DNA of 48,975 nt, taken from the NCBI GenBank assembly GCA_024743405.1, contig JANSWP010000053.1, positions 1 to 48,975 of the forward strand, read 5' to 3'. This DNA comes from Bacteroidota bacterium. GTDB lineage: Bacteria > Bacteroidota > Bacteroidia > Chitinophagales > Saprospiraceae. A program made the position numbers and the translations under genes. Of the stretch, positions 45,680 through 48,975 are shown piece by piece; position 1 is the stretch's first letter, and every line of letters starts with the position of its first letter. The notes under the pieces were generated by a model. It did not search any database and was not told the DNA's origin. It was given only the letters and a program-made list of their open reading frames with translations.

Positions 45680-47535
45680 TTATTAATATTAAAAGTTACT
45701 TGCTTCAAATGAAACGGATCAATTACTTTATCAATCAAAACAGCTAATTCTACTCTAGAAATATTTCTACTTTCATTATAATTATTCAATCCAAAATCAC
45801 CTTCCCATTTTTCTTTTAAACCGTTGAAAGCTGTATTTTCTAGATTCAATATTTTTGAAAATTGTTTAAGCGTAGTTATGGCCTCTCCGATAGTAACCGG
45901 TGAATTCTCATCGCCTCTAAATCTGAAGATATGTCGGTTGTCAAAATCAGAGAGCCCTTTATGAAAATCTTTTATTGAAATAGTCGAATTAATATAAAAC
46001 CAAGTTTGATTAGCCCATTGATAAGGAATTCCTGTTCCTTTTAAAATTCCTGTCGCACCGATTCTTTGAACGGAGGCAAAATGGGGAAGGTCTATTGTCA
46101 CATCAATGAAAGGCATGACATATCCATTATTTGAAATCAAACTATCTTGAACTTCTCGAACACTCAATTCTTTTGGCGAAATATTCTTTTTTGCAGCTAT
46201 TGCACCTATCAATCCAGCAGCTTGTCCAATTTGAATAATTACAGGCTGTAATCTTGAAGAGCCATTGACAATATTAGTAACAGAAATCGCTTTATCAGCA
46301 ATTAGCAAATTATCAATATTATTTGCGATTAGACAGCCTGCGGGAACATTAAAAGACGGTACCATTGGAAAGTCAATATCAGGTGCATTTTCGTTTTCTG
46401 CATGATGATGATCAATCGGATAATCGCCAACTGCAATACCTGTTTTATATATCTCAAAATCGTAAGGGTTCAAGATATGATTGACATTTAATTGAGTTAG
46501 TCCATGAATTCGGCGACCTTCTCGATGATAGGGCATTAAAGCTAGTCGGTCTTTTGTCGGAAATTCGTCATCTGCTAAACCAAGATTTTTATAACCCAAT
46601 TCGGTTTGGATATAATATATATATCGAAGGGTTTTTTGGCGAGCTTTTTCATAAATTATTTCGCGCTCTTCAGGTTGCATTTCTGAAACATTGGCGTAAA
46701 AGTCATTTCCAACTTTGGGCCAATTCAGCATATATTTTTTATTCGGTAACTTGCCATAGGAGAGCATTTTTTCACATTCGTGCGCTTCCTCTTTATCACA
46801 ATTGTTTTTACAACAACATTTAAATTCTAAAGGATTATAGTTGTCGGGCTTTGGAATGGTTTTGTCTTCACCTTCTCCAAAATCTTTCAGAATAGCAGCG
46901 TAGGTTAAATCTTGAACAATATTATTTCCTTTTTCCGGAGCCATAGATTCGCCTGTTTTTTCACGCGAATCCATTCCTAAATCGTATGTCGCGCCAACTT
47001 GTGCGGCGACGTCACCTAAATCAGTCCCATCAATTAATATTTTTGTAAGAACCGTTTCTTCCGTTCCATCTTTTTTCTGAATTTGAACTTTCCAATTATT
47101 TCCTTTTTCAATGGTTTTCCAAGTTCCATTTTTATATATGGTTAAGTTCGACTCTGCAGCAGCCATTTCGTCCCAAATTTGAGCTCCAACATACGGTTCA
47201 AACATGGTATTACTCACCCAACCTGTAAAAAGAGAATCAGTCCCACCATAATGATTTCTAAGGTGTTCTCGAAATTCCCCCCAAAGTCCACTGGGTAATT
47301 GATGATTACCATCTGTGGCACTAACTCCTGCAGCAGTGAGCATACCTCCGAGCCATGGAAGTGGATGAATCAATAATGTTTTTGCTCCGCTTCGAGCCGA
47401 TTGGATAGCGGCGGTTGTTGCACCGGTGCCTTCGCCGAGAATGAGGACATCAAAATTGGGTAGTTTAGGTTCTGGTTGACAAGAAAACAATAATGAAAAA
47501 AAGAAAAGGATAGGGATGAAAAGTTTTTTATACAT
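45664..47535 (-). CDS. Exported FAD-dependent oxidoreductase (FAD_oxidored family), lipoprotein
   Basis: A 623-residue protein with a lipoprotein signal (LLFSC, Cys19) followed by the FAD fold VLILGEGTGATTAAIQSARSG (about 30-50), PWLGGMLTAAGVSATDGNHQ, ILIDGTDLGDVAAQVGA and the C-terminal INGSS-like NIVNGSSRLQPVIIQIGQAAG. A cysteine cluster CCC-x3-C-x7-C (240-254) precedes SYGKLPNKKYMLNWP; I believe relatives have it too. Family members are found beside sugar-degrading genes, with unknown substrates. It follows the LacI gene by 15 bases, so the regulator and this enzyme form an operon. Its 3' end lies in repeat copy B. Confidence 0.9.
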   Translation of the reverse strand: MYKKLFIPILFFFSLLFSCQPEPKLPNFDVLILGEGTGATTAAIQSARSGAKTLLIHPLPWLGGMLTAAGVSATDGNHQLPSGLWGEFREHLRNHYGGTDSLFTGWVSNTMFEPYVGAQIWDEMAAAESNLTIYKNGTWKTIEKGNNWKVQIQKKDGTEETVLTKILIDGTDLGDVAAQVGATYDLGMDSREKTGESMAPEKGNNIVQDLTYAAILKDFGEGEDKTIPKPDNYNPLEFKCCCKNNCDKEEAHECEKMLSYGKLPNKKYMLNWPKVGNDFYANVSEMQPEEREIIYEKARQKTLRYIYYIQTELGYKNLGLADDEFPTKDRLALMPYHREGRRIHGLTQLNVNHILNPYDFEIYKTGIAVGDYPIDHHHAENENAPDIDFPMVPSFNVPAGCLIANNIDNLLIADKAISVTNIVNGSSRLQPVIIQIGQAAGLIGAIAAKKNISPKELSVREVQDSLISNNGYVMPFIDVTIDLPHFASVQRIGATGILKGTGIPYQWANQTWFYINSTISIKDFHKGLSDFDNRHIFRFRGDENSPVTIGEAITTLKQFSKILNLENTAFNGLKEKWEGDFGLNNYNESRNISRVELAVLIDKVIDPFHLKQVTFNINKGSRK

Positions 47536-47550
47536 GAATTTTATTTTAGG

Positions 47551-48642
47551 TCAGACTATTAAATAGAGCTGCTCTCTCTCATCTTCTGTATAGTATTGTA
47601 CATTTTCGCGTATTACGACATCTAAGGGTAACAGTTGTATCTTTTTCAATTCTTTTTTTCGAACTAAATGATGGAAAATATGGACAATAGCTAAATAACC
47701 TTGCTTAAGTGGATTCTGATTGATAAGGAAGCTGATTTTTTCTTCGTTTAAATATTTCAAGTTTTCTTCAATTAAATCAAAACCAACCAATTTGCACTCC
47801 TCTTTTTTCAAGTCATTTAAAATGGGTACAAGGTGAAAAAGTTTGGAAGTGGTTACGAAAATACTTTTCACATTAGGGTGTTCTTGACAGGTTTTTTCTA
47901 GAAATAGGCGAAGATTGACTTTGTCATTGACCTCTTCGAAACCAGTTTTGATTATTTGAATGTTTTTTTGAGGATGTTCTTTGAAAAAATCTTCAAAACC
48001 CTGTTGTTTTTGAACCAAATGCATGGAGTTATTAACTGCCTTTTCAAGGTGTAAAATCATAGTGGTTTCTCCCGAATTCATTCCAAAATTAAGAAGTTTG
48101 GCTGCGAGCATGCCACTTTGATAGGAGTCTTGTCCTATATATCCTAGAAAAGCTTCATCATCTCTTTCAAGGTAAGTATTGATTTGAATGTATTTTAAAT
48201 TTTGGGCTTGGCATTTATCTAAAAATTCATGCCCTTCTTTTGCAAAAGCTGGAGCTAGGACAACGACATCGAAATCGTCTTTCAAGATCTGGTCACCCAA
48301 TTCCACGAAATGATTTTTGTCGGCATCTCGAAAGTCAAAATATTGAATAGAAATACCAAAATCTCTTACTGCTTTTAGGGCCAAATTAATTCCAGTTCTT
48401 GGTTGCCTCCAAAACGGATCATTTCGATAATCAGGTAAAAAAACGGCAATTCTCCAAGTTCGATTATAAGCCAAAGCACTAGCGATGATATTTGGGCTAT
48501 ATTCTAGTTCTTTCATTGCCTTTTGCACTTTTTCTCGGGCAATTTTGGAAACATTACCTCTATTGTGCAATACCCTGTCCACAGTTCCCTTCGAAACTCC
48601 AGCTTTTTTAGCTATGTCTTTAATTCTGATTCTGTCTTTCAT
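47551..48642 (-). CDS. LacI family transcriptional regulator
   Basis: A 363-residue regulator: N-terminal helix-turn-helix (IKDIAKKAGVSKGTVDRVLH, about 7-26) and hinge, then a periplasmic-binding-protein-like sensor domain (AVFLPDYRNDPFWRQP, DVVVLAPAF, GYIGQDSYQSGMLAAKLL, VGFDLIEENLKYL). The sensor likely binds a sugar. A 14-base palindrome at 48802-48815 and another at 48761-48772 lie in its 190-bp upstream region, and the first matches a palindrome in front of the GH92/symporter pair. It heads an operon with the FAD oxidoreductase. The signal sugar cannot be read from sequence. Confidence 0.95.
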   Translation of the reverse strand: MKDRIRIKDIAKKAGVSKGTVDRVLHNRGNVSKIAREKVQKAMKELEYSPNIIASALAYNRTWRIAVFLPDYRNDPFWRQPRTGINLALKAVRDFGISIQYFDFRDADKNHFVELGDQILKDDFDVVVLAPAFAKEGHEFLDKCQAQNLKYIQINTYLERDDEAFLGYIGQDSYQSGMLAAKLLNFGMNSGETTMILHLEKAVNNSMHLVQKQQGFEDFFKEHPQKNIQIIKTGFEEVNDKVNLRLFLEKTCQEHPNVKSIFVTTSKLFHLVPILNDLKKEECKLVGFDLIEENLKYLNEEKISFLINQNPLKQGYLAIVHIFHHLVRKKELKKIQLLPLDVVIRENVQYYTEDEREQLYLIV

Positions 48643-48760
48643 GAAAAGTCACAGTGTAAATGATGAGACAATTGAGTTTATTTAAAATGCCTTTAAAGCA
48701 GCATATTAAAGTTTTCAAACGTTCAGGCATTTTCCAATTCATCGATTCTCTGTACCTAAT

Positions 48761-48772
48761 ATTCGATCGAAT
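48761..48772. promoter_or_regulatory. 12-bp perfect palindrome upstream of the LacI gene
   Basis: ATTCGATCGAAT lies about 120 bases upstream of the regulator start. It could be an operator or chance. It is the second palindrome in the 48643-48835 gap, which otherwise shows only AT-rich DNA. Confidence 0.35.
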
Positions 48773-48801
48773 TTTTTACAAAATAAAGAAAAAAAAATTG
48801 T

Positions 48802-48815
48802 TGTGCCCGTGCACA
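48802..48815. promoter_or_regulatory. Putative LacI-family operator upstream of the regulator
   Basis: TGTGC-CCGT-GCACA, with a central CG. It matches the GH92/symporter site in ten of fourteen positions, including both outer half-sites, and supports autoregulation. The IS end lies only 20 bases further out. Confidence 0.55.
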
Positions 48816-48835
48816 GTGTCTAAAAAGTTTTATAC

Positions 48836-48975
48836 GAAGTTGTCTAAAGTTTTTTTGGAGCTTTTTCAGCTTTCCTCAAAAGGATAACCGAAAAAGCCAA
48901 ATAATGTAGCCCAAGCCAGTGACTGGCATTTGTCTCATATCGGATTATTAAACTTTTAAATCCGTCAATCCAAGC
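48836..48975 (-). mobile_element. 3' end of an IS5-like insertion sequence, inverted copy
   Basis: The minus strand from 48975 to 48844 reads as a transposase C-terminus: AWIDGFKSLIIRYETNAS, then the same residues as the copy at the left edge and a stop at 48846-48844. Bases 48836-48949 are the exact reverse complement of 1-114. The IS end is at 48836. The gene begins beyond the right edge. The nine extra residues seen here (AWIDGFKSL) strengthen the IS5-type transposase call. Confidence 0.82.

Noticed and set aside
48660-48887. Open frame of 75 codons at the right edge, plus strand
   Set aside because: It runs through the lacI promoter and antisense into the IS transposase end; no family resemblance.
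1-48975. Composite transposon carrying the whole window
   Set aside because: Only the inner ends of the two IS copies are visible and no target duplication can be checked; an assembly break at a repeated IS is equally likely, so it is kept as a question only.
1-48975. CRISPR arrays, tRNA or rRNA genes
   Set aside because: No regularly spaced direct repeats and no tRNA- or rRNA-like sequence were noticed on reading; the repeats found are inverted hairpins.

Overview
The window looks like chromosomal DNA from a marine or freshwater Bacteroidota, most like the Saprospiria (Lewinella/Haliscomenobacter-type). Supporting signs are low GC, type IX secretion C-terminal domains (genes at 5488 and 29920), a gliding-motility-type C-terminal domain with a choice-of-anchor L domain (27655), SprB and HYR repeats, many outer-membrane-type lipoproteins, Bacteroidota TAnnTTTG promoter boxes, and planctomycete-type DUF1501/DUF1549/DUF1553 genes. 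No tRNA, rRNA or CRISPR was seen. The taxonomy is inferred from gene content only.

Layout. 1-114 and 48836-48975 are inward-facing 3' ends of two copies of the same IS5-like insertion sequence, so the sequence is bounded by IS copies in inverted orientation. 338-5401 is housekeeping-like (tgt, yjbQ, a LysE exporter, a UPF0145 protein, an S46 dipeptidyl-peptidase). 5488-8211 is a large secreted adhesin-like protein. 8636-15060 is a co-directional set: a lone TonB-dependent receptor, an unknown six-helix membrane protein with a threefold internal repeat, a flavin amine oxidase and a sulfatase. 20792-15081 (minus) is a sugar operon (SSS symporter, DUF4434, AGE epimerase, FrnE/DsbA-like, MDR reductase), divergent from a GH92 alpha-mannosidase (20894). 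23415-31146 holds a lipoprotein, a second sulfatase with a discoidin-like tail, a CBM9-like lipoprotein, a choice-of-anchor L protein and a GH18-like protein. 38028-31255 (minus) holds an ASPIC/UnbV protein, a FucP-type sugar transporter, a GHL10 (DigH-like) lipoprotein and MurQ. 44339-38343 (minus) is a multi-haem planctomycete-type module. 48642-45664 (minus) is a LacI regulator with an exported FAD oxidoreductase, and a CBM9-like gene broken by an 11-A tract sits at 44409-45526.

How it may work together (inference). The accessory part resembles a polysaccharide/amino-sugar utilisation island without a SusC/SusD pair: sulfatases, GH92, GH18 and GHL10 act outside or in the periplasm, SSS and FucP-type carriers import sugars, and AGE and MurQ feed amino sugars into metabolism. 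A LacI regulator at the right end probably acts on matching palindromes (TGTGyyCGkrCACA) in front of itself and in the symporter/GH92 divergent promoter. A peptidoglycan-glycan scavenging set (GHL10, FucP-type carrier, MurQ) is the clearest functional prediction. The most unusual single observations are a tRNA-guanine transglycosylase in which every zinc ligand is replaced, and the threefold-repeat membrane protein.

Intergenic DNA is rich in long hairpin repeats. At least three share a core around TCTGCGTTTTTTGCCTCG or a diverged form of it.
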